NCBI GenBank assembly: GCA_964507645.1
Contig: CAZDPU010000020.1
Coordinates: 1-18,367, forward strand
DNA length: 18,367 nt
Direction of reading: 5' to 3'
Source of the DNA: UBA6624 sp964507645
Lineage (GTDB): Bacteria; UBP7; UBA6624
Each line of letters starts with the position of its first letter. The first letter of the stretch is position 1. Shown piece by piece: positions 7,680 through 15,134 of the stretch. The notes below the pieces were generated by a model. It ran no database searches, was not told where the DNA came from, and saw only the letters and a list, made by a program, of their open reading frames with translations. Both the position numbers and the translations under genes were made by a program.

Positions 7680-8219
7680 ATGGCAAGGATTTCTAAAATT
7701 GTGACAAAAACGGGAGATGGAGGACAGACTGGCTTGGGGGATGGAGAGAGGGTCAAAAAATACAATCTAAGGGTTCAGGCTTATGGTGAGGTTGATGAGG
7801 CTAATTCTGCCATAGGGCTTTCTTTGAGCCTCGGGGCATGCCCTAAAGAATATTTACAGGTTGTACAAAATGACCTTTTTGATATAGGCGGTGATTTGTG
7901 TTTTCCAGAATCTAAAAACAAAAAATTTATTTTTTCAGAAAAGCGATTAGGTGTTTTAGAAAAGAAGATAGAGGAGGAAAGCAAGGATTTAAAACCTCTT
8001 GAGAACTTTATCCTTCCTGGGGGGATGCCTCCAGCTGCAGCATTACACTTGGCACGCTGTATTGTTAGAAGAGCTGAAAGGTCTTTTTGGGAACTCGCAG
8101 ACAAAGAGAATCCAAATCCTGCAATAGGTAAATATTTAAATAGACTTTCTGATTATCTTTTTATTCTTGCTAGAAAGAATGGAGGAGAGGGGCAATCCAC
8201 TTGGGACATGGGAGATTAA
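7680..8219 (+). CDS. PduO-type cob(I)alamin adenosyltransferase
   Basis: A 179-residue ATP:cob(I)alamin adenosyltransferase of the PduO/MMAB family, which makes coenzyme B12 (adenosylcobalamin) from reduced corrinoid and ATP. The N-terminal ATP-binding motif KIVTKTGDGGQTGLGDGERV (residues 6-25) is complete. RVQAYGEVDEANSAIGL (31-47), LPGGMPPAAALHLARCIVRR (112-131) followed by AERS, and YLNRLSDYLFILAR (152-165) match the rest of the family; the conserved Arg-rich helix and NRLSD segment are intact. The start is ATG 7680 with a strong GGGAGGT site just upstream, 3 nt after proline dehydrogenase, so they are likely co-transcribed without an obvious functional link. The stop TAA lies in the palindrome TTAA, shared with the convergent gene. 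Confidence 0.95.
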   Translation: MARISKIVTKTGDGGQTGLGDGERVKKYNLRVQAYGEVDEANSAIGLSLSLGACPKEYLQVVQNDLFDIGGDLCFPESKNKKFIFSEKRLGVLEKKIEEESKDLKPLENFILPGGMPPAAALHLARCIVRRAERSFWELADKENPNPAIGKYLNRLSDYLFILARKNGGEGQSTWDMGD

Positions 8220-9253
8220 CCTGAGTGTCTTACAAGTATTAAATCTCCATTTTTGACAATATAGCTTTTTCCTTGAAGGGTCCAAAATCCTTCTTTCTTT
8301 GCGCTTGACTCTCCTCCAAGCTCTATAACTTTTTCAGACGGCCAAACATCACCTTTTATGAAATTATTTTCTAGGTCTTTATGAATGGCACCAGCTGCTT
8401 CTTGGATTGTTGAGTTGGTTGGTATATCCCATGCTCTAACCTCAGTAGGCCCTGCCGTATAAAAAAAATGTCTTCCATTGATGAAGAATATTTTCTTCAA
8501 AAGTATCTTTGAAATTGGTTTTTTGATTTTGTATTCTTTTAAAAAGATTTCTTTTTCATCATCTTCCAGTTCCTGTAAATCTTTTTCTAATTCAAGACAT
8601 GCATAATCAAAAGCCATATCACCCCATTTTTCTTTTAGGGAGATGTTTATTCCTTCAAATTTTGAGGAATTTATATCATTTTCAGAGATATTGATTACAA
8701 AATATATTGGTTTTAAAGAAATGAACTGGTAACCTTTTACGGTTGACTTTTCAGAGTTTATCAATTCAGGAAGTTTTGATAAATTCAATTCTGAATTTAT
8801 TTTTTCAAGAACCTCTAGCTCCTTTGCTCTTGCATTAACGCCTTTTTTTGTTTCTTTGGATATTTTTTCAATTGATGATTCAACTATAGGGAGGTCTTGT
8901 AAGCAGATCTCTTCTATAAAGGCATTTATATTTGTTAGTATTTTTTCAGGATTTAAATTAGAAAAATTTGGAATTACACAAATTAAACTATTTAAGTTTC
9001 TCAGCCTTGAAGCTTCTCTTGTATTTATTACTGAAGAGTTAGAGGAGGGGCTGTCAGATAATTCAATTTTTGTTTTAGTTATCTTTTTTGGATTATAAAT
9101 TTTTGAAAGATCTTCAAGTTTTGAATCTTCTATAGATGTTATTGTTATGCTTTCACCGTTTTTCCCAAAGGTATCAGGATTATTTTTTTTCAACGTTTTG
9201 TAAAGTGTTGTTTTTCCGCTTCCCGGGGTTCCTACTATGCCAATCTTTAACAT
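8216..9253 (-). CDS. Divergent YchF-like P-loop NTPase with TGS domain
   Basis: A 345-residue relative of the YchF/OLA1 family. The P-loop is GTPGSGKTT (residues 8-16) rather than the NVGKS form of canonical YchF. The G4-like motif is NISE at 188-191, matching the NxxE form that lets YchF bind ATP. The G3 switch II motif, DxAG in YchF, is degenerate here: LSDSPSSNSS around D67. A coiled-coil-like middle (about 125-165) is followed by a clear C-terminal TGS domain: YTAGPTEVRAWDIPTN (265-280), AAGAIHKDLENNFIKGDV (286-303) and a final GKSYIVKNGDLIL. It probably represents a second YchF-type subfamily rather than the ribosome-associated YchF itself. It is the last gene of a minus-strand run, 6 nt after the epimerase gene, and Lys/Asn/Ser-rich. 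Confidence 0.85.
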   Translation of the reverse strand: MLKIGIVGTPGSGKTTLYKTLKKNNPDTFGKNGESITITSIEDSKLEDLSKIYNPKKITKTKIELSDSPSSNSSVINTREASRLRNLNSLICVIPNFSNLNPEKILTNINAFIEEICLQDLPIVESSIEKISKETKKGVNARAKELEVLEKINSELNLSKLPELINSEKSTVKGYQFISLKPIYFVINISENDINSSKFEGINISLKEKWGDMAFDYACLELEKDLQELEDDEKEIFLKEYKIKKPISKILLKKIFFINGRHFFYTAGPTEVRAWDIPTNSTIQEAAGAIHKDLENNFIKGDVWPSEKVIELGGESSAKKEGFWTLQGKSYIVKNGDLILVRHSG

Positions 9254-9259
9254 CGAAAC

Positions 9260-10189
9260 CTATTTTGCTAATAGGGCTTTGCAAGCTCTCAATGCTGTTG
9301 GATATTTGAATTTGTATCCAGCATCTAAAATTTTTTGAGCAGAAACTTCCCTTCCTTCAAGAAGGAGTGAAGACATCTTGCCAAATATACCTTTTACTGC
9401 GATGCCTGCAATTGAAGATGCTATTTGAGGTTGCATTTGCCATGCTGGCCTTCCATAAGCTTCATTTAATGCTAGGCAGAATTCTTTTTGTGTTGTTGGC
9501 TCCGGGCCTACTAGATTGAAAATACCAGAAGATTCAGAATTTTTTTCCAAGAATATTATCGAATCTACAACATCATCGATATGTATCCATGGAAAGAATT
9601 GCTTGCCTGATCCAAGCCATGCTCCAAATCCAAGTTTGTAAGGAAGGTCTATGTTCGGAAAGGGGCCAGCTTCTTTTTGTAAGACAGGGCCAATTCGAAC
9701 GATGATTTTTCTTATGTCATCACCTGTCTTAACCTCATCTTCCCATAGTTTACAGACATCAGATAGCCAGCTTTCGCCATTTTCAGTATCTTCATCAGCT
9801 GCATCACCGTCCATGCCATAGTAGCCAATTGCACTTGCGTTTATCCATGTTTTAGGGCTTTTTTTCAATGAGTCGTAAAGGAAGGAAATCATTCCTGTTG
9901 AGTTGACACGACTGTCCAAGATGTTTTTTTTAGTTTCAGGAGACCATTTTTGAGCCACGTCTTCTCCGATAAGATTTACTATTGTGTCTGCTTTTTCCCA
10001 TGCATTCAAGAATGGCTTTCCAGCATCCTTATCACTGCTGTGAACAAATTCAATCCCCTGTGTCCATTGAGATTTGTCTACAGGAACTGACCTTGAAGAA
10101 ACAACAACATTGTCCCCACGCACAATAAGCCTTTTTACAAGGTGCCTACCGATTCTTCCAGTTCCGCCAATAATTAACCAATTAGTCAT
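9260..10189 (-). CDS. TIGR01777 (YfcH-type) NAD-dependent epimerase family protein
   Basis: A 309-residue atypical short-chain dehydrogenase/epimerase of the YfcH/TIGR01777 family. The N-terminal NAD(P)-binding motif is GGTGRIGRHLV (residues 8-18). The family hallmark WINASAIGYYG, followed by an acidic stretch and WEDE, and the segment FFPWIHIDDVV near the middle, are present. The C-terminal part with FNLVGPEPTTQKEF, then LLLEGREVSAQKILDAGYKF, corresponds to the DUF1731 domain usual in this family. The substrate is not established for the family, so none is proposed. It lies 25 nt after the guanylyltransferase gene and 6 nt before the YchF-like gene, likely one transcript. No Shine-Dalgarno sequence is visible before the ATG. 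Confidence 0.92.
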   Translation of the reverse strand: MTNWLIIGGTGRIGRHLVKRLIVRGDNVVVSSRSVPVDKSQWTQGIEFVHSSDKDAGKPFLNAWEKADTIVNLIGEDVAQKWSPETKKNILDSRVNSTGMISFLYDSLKKSPKTWINASAIGYYGMDGDAADEDTENGESWLSDVCKLWEDEVKTGDDIRKIIVRIGPVLQKEAGPFPNIDLPYKLGFGAWLGSGKQFFPWIHIDDVVDSIIFLEKNSESSGIFNLVGPEPTTQKEFCLALNEAYGRPAWQMQPQIASSIAGIAVKGIFGKMSSLLLEGREVSAQKILDAGYKFKYPTALRACKALLAK

Positions 10190-10214
10190 TTTCTATAAGC
10201 GAAAATTGTATAAC

Positions 10215-11255
10215 TTAAATATCCGATTTAGTATTTTTGATGTATTTTTTTAATTCAGTTGTTGAATCCCTGTTTGCAATCAGGATTCCGTTTGGGCCAT
10301 CAATAACTATCAAATCTTCAGTACCGAGAAAAACAACCTTTTTTTCAGATATAGCAGCATTATTTTTTGCTATGTATTCTTCAAAGTTCAAATTTTTAAT
10401 CTCCCCTTTTTCTTGAAAAAAATCAATAATTTCTTTCCAATTTCCTAAATCTCTCCATTCAGTATCGCATTTTGTCATAGTCACCTCTTTGTCTTTTTCA
10501 GCAATTGCATAATCAAAACTAATTTTTGGGATTTCTTTAAATGAATTATCCGGATGTGTTTTATTTTTGGATATTTCAAACACTTTTTTGACCGAATTTA
10601 AAATTTCTGGGCAAAATTTTTCAGATTTTTCAATCATTTTTTTTGCGGAAAAAATAAATGTTCCACTATTCCAATACAGCCCAGAGTCCATATATTTTTG
10701 TGCATCTTTTTTATTTGGTTTTTCAAAAAAAGATTCAACTTTAAAAACATTATTTGATATTTCTTTTGAATATTTTATGTAGCCATATTGGGTTGTTGGA
10801 TGACTTGGCTTGATGCCAATTGTAGTTAGGTTGCCCTCTTTGGCTGATGGTATTGAAATCTCGATGGCTCTAGCAAAAGCAGAATTATCTTTGAGAACTT
10901 GATCACATGGAGTTGCCAGAATTACATCATCTTTTTTTGATCCAAATTCTCCATTATCTAAGCAATAGGAAAGGTATATTATTGCAGCAGCAGTGTCTCT
11001 GGCGGAAGGCTCTATCAGAAAATCAATATTTTCAATTTTCTTTTTCCTTAAAAAATCAACAAAAAGTTTTTTATGGTTTTTATTGATTCCCAGGATTATT
11101 TTAGTTTCAGAATTCAATGTTTTTATTCTTGAGATTGTTTCTTCCAGGATGGTTTTTCCCGAAGGGAGAAGTTCAAGCAAGGGTTTTGGGGTTGTTTCAG
11201 AAAGAGGCCAAAGCCTTGACCCAGAACCACCTGCCATCAAATATATAAAAATCAT
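10215..11255 (-). CDS. Mannose-1-phosphate guanylyltransferase
   Basis: A 346-residue nucleotidyltransferase making GDP-mannose from mannose-1-phosphate and GTP, a precursor of surface polysaccharide or glycolipid sugars. Visible: the pyrophosphorylase signature GGSGSRLWPLS at 9-19 with PKP at 23-25, EPSARDTAAA at 82-91, ATPCDQVL for the metal-binding Asp region, FFEKPN at 176-181, YWNSGTFIFSA at 194-204, FDYAIAEK and WRDLGNWKEI towards the C-terminus. It is the single-domain type without a C-terminal phosphomannose isomerase domain; the final 60 residues look like the left-handed beta-helix remnant of ManC-like enzymes. Its ATG overlaps the mutY stop by 1 nt (TAATG), suggesting termination-reinitiation. 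No other sugar-nucleotide or glycosyltransferase gene is in the window. Confidence 0.93.
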   Translation of the reverse strand: MIFIYLMAGGSGSRLWPLSETTPKPLLELLPSGKTILEETISRIKTLNSETKIILGINKNHKKLFVDFLRKKKIENIDFLIEPSARDTAAAIIYLSYCLDNGEFGSKKDDVILATPCDQVLKDNSAFARAIEISIPSAKEGNLTTIGIKPSHPTTQYGYIKYSKEISNNVFKVESFFEKPNKKDAQKYMDSGLYWNSGTFIFSAKKMIEKSEKFCPEILNSVKKVFEISKNKTHPDNSFKEIPKISFDYAIAEKDKEVTMTKCDTEWRDLGNWKEIIDFFQEKGEIKNLNFEEYIAKNNAAISEKKVVFLGTEDLIVIDGPNGILIANRDSTTELKKYIKNTKSDI

Positions 11256-12307
11256 TACTTTCTAATTATAGAGAGGGCTTTTTTCGTTCCTGTTGGTATT
11301 GGTAACTTATTTACATTGTCAACATTAGCCCACGCCTGCTTCCTGCTCCCTTTTTTATTTTTGGCTTGTATTGTTGCTGAAAATATGTGTAGTACTACCT
11401 TTAAATGGGTGTAAGCATGCTTGACTATGCCAATTTTTTTTTCGATTTTTATACTCATTCCCGTTTCTTCATCGACCTCTCTTAGGCAAGCCTGTTCAAC
11501 GGTTTCATTTTTTTCAATCTTCCCACCAGGGAGCTCCCATAATCCTTCAAGCATAGTGTTTTTGGGCCTTTGAACAAGGAGTATTTTGCCATCTTCTATA
11601 ATCGAAGCAATTGCAACATCAACCTCAGGTACATTTCTTTTTTTATTTTTTATTGGATATTTTGTAGCATCTCCTGAATAAAAACCCTTGCATAGTTTCG
11701 AGACTGGGCATGAAAGACATTTTGGATTTTTTGGAGTACAAACGATTGCACCCAGGTCCATCATTGCTTGATTGTGATCCCCGGGAGATCTTTTATCAAG
11801 AAGTTTGGAAGAAAGGTGATTTATCTCCTTTAAACCATCACTCTTGTCAGTATTTTTTTCAAGAGCAAAGATCCTAGAAACTACCCTTATAACATTCCCA
11901 TCTATTGCAGCTATTTTTTCTTTATGGCAAATTGATGAAATTGCTGCTGCTGTATATTTCCCTATTCCAGGTAACTTTATTAAATCGGAATATTTTTTTG
12001 GGAGTTGACTATTCAGTTTTTCATAACAAACTATTGCTGTTTTTCTAAGGTTTTTTACCCTTCGATAATATCCAAGTCCTTCCCAGGCCTTAAGGGCTTC
12101 CTGTTCGGTCGATTTTGCCATTGATTCAATAGTAGGAAAATCTTCAAGGAATCCTTGGTATCTTTTTAAAACAGTCTCCATTGTTGTTTGTTGAAGCATT
12201 ATTTCTGAGACAAGTATTTCCCAAGGGTTTTTTGACCCTCTAAACGGCAGGTTTCTTGATTGTTTTTTGTACCAATTGGATAATAGTTTTTTGAATTTTT
12301 TTTCCAA
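11255..12307 (-). CDS. mutY: A/G-specific adenine DNA glycosylase with C-terminal Nudix domain
   Basis: A 350-residue MutY, which removes adenine mispaired with 8-oxoguanine. Residues 1-210 hold the HhH-GPD glycosylase: catalytic E35 in SEIMLQQT, WEGLGYYRRVKNL at 75-87, the helix-hairpin-helix LPGIGKYTAAA at 112-122, catalytic D136 in AAIDGNVIRV, and the [4Fe-4S] ligands C190, C197, C200 and C206 (spacing C-x6-C-x2-C-x5-C). Residues 228-345 form the C-terminal domain that reads 8-oxoguanine; here it carries a full canonical Nudix box, G262 to M284, with REVDEETG, suggesting it may retain MutT-like hydrolase activity. The start is TTG, abutting the stop of the upstream secreted-protein gene with no gap. 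The next gene starts inside its stop. Confidence 0.95.
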   Translation of the reverse strand: MEKKFKKLLSNWYKKQSRNLPFRGSKNPWEILVSEIMLQQTTMETVLKRYQGFLEDFPTIESMAKSTEQEALKAWEGLGYYRRVKNLRKTAIVCYEKLNSQLPKKYSDLIKLPGIGKYTAAAISSICHKEKIAAIDGNVIRVVSRIFALEKNTDKSDGLKEINHLSSKLLDKRSPGDHNQAMMDLGAIVCTPKNPKCLSCPVSKLCKGFYSGDATKYPIKNKKRNVPEVDVAIASIIEDGKILLVQRPKNTMLEGLWELPGGKIEKNETVEQACLREVDEETGMSIKIEKKIGIVKHAYTHLKVVLHIFSATIQAKNKKGSRKQAWANVDNVNKLPIPTGTKKALSIIRK

Positions 12308-12997
12308 TTATCTAATTGGCCAGGGTAAATTCATACTTATCCCCGCCGCAATTTCATTTTCTGTTTGTTGGTTTGGGTTTTTTGTTACAAGGTATGCAAT
12401 CCATCCACTGATTTTTCCAAAATTTTGCTCAAGAGAAAAGGCTGTTTTTTGCGGGAGAGATTTTTTGCCACCACCTCTAAATTCACCTCTAAGAAATGTT
12501 TTTCCAATTTTTTTACCAATAGAAAATATTGGTTCCATTTCTGTATTGTCAGGACCCGCGCCTGTATCATGCCCATAAGATGTTCCAAAAGATATTGCTG
12601 TTTTTTCCTCTGTTTCAATTAGATATTGGAGATTGATGCCAAATTGCGAAGATGCACTTCCCTCGGCAGTTGTTTCCCAATAGTAAGGAGTTATGAAAAA
12701 AGCCGTTTTTATTTTCGAGGTTTTTTCAAATGGAACATACCTGAAACTGAAGCCGTATTTTTCATAGGTGTCATTCTTCCAGTCTTTTGCCCAGAACCAA
12801 TTCCATGTCAGAGGATCTTCATTCCAGTTCAAGTTCAATTTAATTGTTCCGTCTGGTCGTGAGCCATCAGTCGAAATGCTTCCCAGGAGACCTTCGTGTT
12901 CGGTAATATCGGGAAGAATCATTCCTCCAGGGCCATATTCTCCTGCTGGTATGAATCCAGTTAATGCCAGGAAAATACAAATGAGCTGTTTTTTCAC
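12308..12997 (-). CDS. Secreted beta-rich protein of unknown function
   Basis: A 229-residue protein I do not recognise. Residues 1-18 (MKKQLICIFLALTGFIPA) look like a signal peptide cleaved before GEYGPGG. The mature protein alternates hydrophobic and polar residues with many aromatic and Gly positions, for example GFSFRYVPF, KTAFFITPYYWE, FGINLQYLI and ISGWIAYLV, and it contains a Gly-rich FRGEFRGGGKKS. This pattern fits an exported beta-sandwich or a small outer-membrane barrel, by inference only. Translation starts at GTG; no Shine-Dalgarno sequence precedes it, and a TACAAT hexamer ends 7 nt upstream (13010-13005). It leads the minus-strand run towards mutY, whose TTG start directly abuts its TAA. 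It resembles the unknown protein at 6042-6761 in size and composition only. Confidence 0.8.
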   Translation of the reverse strand: MKKQLICIFLALTGFIPAGEYGPGGMILPDITEHEGLLGSISTDGSRPDGTIKLNLNWNEDPLTWNWFWAKDWKNDTYEKYGFSFRYVPFEKTSKIKTAFFITPYYWETTAEGSASSQFGINLQYLIETEEKTAISFGTSYGHDTGAGPDNTEMEPIFSIGKKIGKTFLRGEFRGGGKKSLPQKTAFSLEQNFGKISGWIAYLVTKNPNQQTENEIAAGISMNLPWPIR

Positions 12998-13021
12998 AAT
13001 ACAGATTGTAAAGAGTAGGAT
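12993..13021 (+). promoter_or_regulatory. Candidate sigma70-type promoter for the MqnD-like gene
   Basis: TTCACA (12993-12998) and TAGGAT (13016-13021) are separated by 17 nt and match the -35 and -10 consensus at 5 and 4 of 6 positions. The -10 ends 9 nt before the ATG at 13031, so the predicted transcript would have almost no leader. The -35 lies over the start codon of the divergent gene at 12997, which is forced by the 33-nt intergenic space. It is a pattern match only. Confidence 0.4.
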
Positions 13022-13030
13022 TGAACTTTA

Positions 13031-13876
13031 ATGTCTGACATCATTCGTATCGGCCATTCTCCAGACCCGGATGACGCTTTTATGTTTTATGCGATGCTCA
13101 ACAACAAGATAGACAATCTGGGCTTGAATATTGAAGAGTGCGTTGAGGATATTGAAAGCTTGAACAACAGGGCTTTGAATGGTGAGCTTGAAATGACAGC
13201 GATATCATGGCATTTGCTTTCAAAGGTATACAAGAGCTATGCTGTTTTGGACCCTGGAGCCTCAATGGGACTTGGTTATGGCCCGGTTCTTATAGCGAAT
13301 AAGGATTCAGATATTTCTTTTCCTGACCTGAAGGGAGTAAAGGTTGCATTGCCAGGACCGCATACAACTGCAACTTTGATCATGAGGATATTCGCATCAA
13401 ATTTTGTTGAAGAGTTCGTGCCTTTTGATGAAATCATGGCATCTGTGAAAAACAACGATGTTGATGCAGGTCTTTTAATCCATGAAGGACAGATAACTTA
13501 TGAAGAAGAGGGTTTTAAGAAGATTGTTGACTATGGAGAATTGTGGCATGAAGAAAGTGGAGGGTTGCCTTTGCCATTGGGCACGAATGCAATCAGCAAG
13601 GATGTTGATCCTGGAACTGCAAAGAAAATGTCGAAGATTCTTTTGGATAGTATAGTTTGGGGTGAAAAGAATCGCCAGGAAACGAATGACTATGCCAGGG
13701 ATTTTGGAAGAGGCTTGAGTGAAGACAAGAACGATCGCTTCATTAAGATGTATGTCAACAACAAGACAATCAGTCTAGGGGAAGAAGGTGTTTCTGCTGT
13801 TAACCTTTTGTTCAAAATGGCTTTTGAGAAAGGCTTGATTGAAGAGATGCCTGATTGGGATTTGATAAAACCCTAG
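13031..13876 (+). CDS. MqnD-like protein (1,4-dihydroxy-6-naphthoate synthase family)
   Basis: A 281-residue protein of the MqnA/MqnD substrate-binding-protein fold family. MqnD cleaves cyclic dehypoxanthinyl futalosine to 1,4-dihydroxy-6-naphthoate in the futalosine route to menaquinone. Visible: IGHSPDPDDAFMFYAML at 7-23, VEDIESLNNRALNGELEMTA at 38-57, the turn GLGYGPVLIA, LPGPHTTATLI (108-117), AGLLIHEGQITYEEEG with H151 at the place of the proposed MqnD catalytic histidine, and LPLPLGTNAISKD. Canonical MqnD has SPCPNDTF near the N-terminus; here it is SPDPDDAF, so it may be a sister subgroup with altered substrate use. No signal peptide is present, consistent with a cytoplasmic enzyme rather than a transporter component. 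No other mqn gene is in the window. Its TAG stop shares CTAG with the opposite gene. Confidence 0.72.
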   Translation: MSDIIRIGHSPDPDDAFMFYAMLNNKIDNLGLNIEECVEDIESLNNRALNGELEMTAISWHLLSKVYKSYAVLDPGASMGLGYGPVLIANKDSDISFPDLKGVKVALPGPHTTATLIMRIFASNFVEEFVPFDEIMASVKNNDVDAGLLIHEGQITYEEEGFKKIVDYGELWHEESGGLPLPLGTNAISKDVDPGTAKKMSKILLDSIVWGEKNRQETNDYARDFGRGLSEDKNDRFIKMYVNNKTISLGEEGVSAVNLLFKMAFEKGLIEEMPDWDLIKP

Positions 13877-14241
13877 TTCTTTACGTTTTTTTCATAAACA
13901 TTAATCCATTCGTCGACGGTCATCTTTGATACGAGTTCACCAATGAGTTCATATGGGATTTTCTTGATATTTTTGAATCTGACACATCCTTTTCCCATGT
14001 TTATTTTTGCTTTCACATGCTTTGGCCATTCTTTTTTAAGCCAGGCTGTCAATTTGTTGTCGCCATAAAGTCCCATATGATGCAGGGTTATTCCTGATTT
14101 CCTGCTTCCAATTGATACGAATGGAACTGGAAGCTTGCTGTCGCAATGATAACCATCTGGATAAATTGATTTTGGGACTACAAATGATGGCATTCCGTAA
14201 TTGATTGTCCTTTCAAATCCAGAAGGTATGTTTTTTTCTAT
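13873..14241 (-). CDS. DUF1801 domain protein, N-terminus lost in assembly gap
   Basis: The visible 120 or so residues belong to the DUF1801 family (YdhG-like fold), whose function is unknown. Characteristic segments are GFERTINYGMPSFVVPKSIY, GYHCDSKLPVPFVSIGSRKS, LHHMGLYGD, KAKINMGKGCVRFKN and PYELIGELVSKMTVDEWI, running to a TAG stop shared with the MqnD-like gene. Family members usually have about 25-40 more N-terminal residues, so the start codon should be within or just beyond the run of Ns. The frame happens to continue across the Ns into fabI, but the two are separate genes. The gene is the last of the minus-strand run after fabI. Confidence 0.85.
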   Translation of the reverse strand: MEKNIPSGFERTINYGMPSFVVPKSIYPDGYHCDSKLPVPFVSIGSRKSGITLHHMGLYGDNKLTAWLKKEWPKHVKAKINMGKGCVRFKNIKKIPYELIGELVSKMTVDEWINVYEKNVKN

Positions 14242-14341
14242 NNNNNNNNNNNNNNNNNNNNNNNNNNNNNNNNNNNNNNNNNNNNNNNNNNNNNNNNNNN
14301 NNNNNNNNNNNNNNNNNNNNNNNNNNNNNNNNNNNNNNNNN
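14242..14341. other. Assembly gap (100 N)
   Basis: Exactly 100 Ns, the conventional placeholder for a scaffold gap of unknown length. It hides the end of fabI and the start of the DUF1801 gene. Judged by the missing parts of the two proteins, the true gap is probably of the order of one to a few hundred bases, but nothing in the sequence fixes its size. Confidence 0.98.
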
Positions 14342-15123
14342 ATCGCACCAAGGCTTGCAGAACCCATAATGTGATAACCCATATCTACATGAACGGTTTC
14401 GCCAGTTATTGCGGCAGAAAGGTCAGAAAGAAGGAATGTTGCTGTTGGCCCTAATTGATCCAATGAAAGGTTACCCCTTAATGGAGATGTGCTTTCTTGC
14501 CATTTCAGGACTTGCCCAAAATCACCAATCCCTGAAGCCGATAATGTCTTAACAGGACCGCTTGATATTGCGTTGACACGTATCCCTTCCTCTGGTCCAA
14601 GGTCATTTGCAAGGTATTTTACAGAAGACTCAAGTGCGGCTTTTGCGACTCCCATTACGTTGTAATTTGGTATGACTCTCTCTGCGCCAAGGTAACTGAT
14701 TGTCAAGACTGAAGCATCATTAACCATGACTGGCATAAGTGCTTTTGTCAATCCTATCAATGACCAGGCACTGACATCAAGTGCAAGCTTGAAACCATCC
14801 CTTGTTGTGTCAACAAACCTTCCAGCAAGTTCCTCTTTTTTTGCCATAGCAACGGCATGTACCAAGAAGTCTATTTTGCCGAATCTTTTTTCTATTTCAG
14901 CAGGAGCATTTTTAAGATGGTCATCATTTGTGACATCAAGTTCAAAAACCTGGTCTGATCCAAGTTCTTCAGCAAGTTTTCTTACTCTGCTTTCAAAGGG
15001 TTCAAGGTATGAGAATGCTAATTCAGCGCCTTGTTTAACACAGGCTTTTGCAATTCCCCAGGCTATTGAGTGCTTGTTGGCTACCCCAACAACCAATCCT
15101 TTTTTTCTTTCAAGAATGCCCAT
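14342..15123 (-). CDS. fabI: Enoyl-[acyl-carrier-protein] reductase FabI (3' end in assembly gap)
   Basis: The first 260 residues of a FabI-type NADH-dependent enoyl-ACP reductase, the last step of each fatty-acid elongation cycle. Motifs: the cofactor loop GVANKHSIAWGIA at 13-25, ELDVTND at 61-67, LVHAVAMA at 87-94, the active-site tyrosines Y144 (TISYLGAERV) and Y154 with K161 in YNVMGVAK, and near the end GETVHVDMGYHIMGSASLGA. FabI proteins are normally about 255-270 residues, so only a few residues and the stop are lost in the Ns. It starts 11 nt after the peptidase stop, so they may be co-transcribed. No Shine-Dalgarno sequence is obvious. Identification is firm; the apparent fusion to the DUF1801 domain is an assembly artefact. 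Confidence 0.95.
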
Positions 15124-15134
15124 TCGTCTTAATT

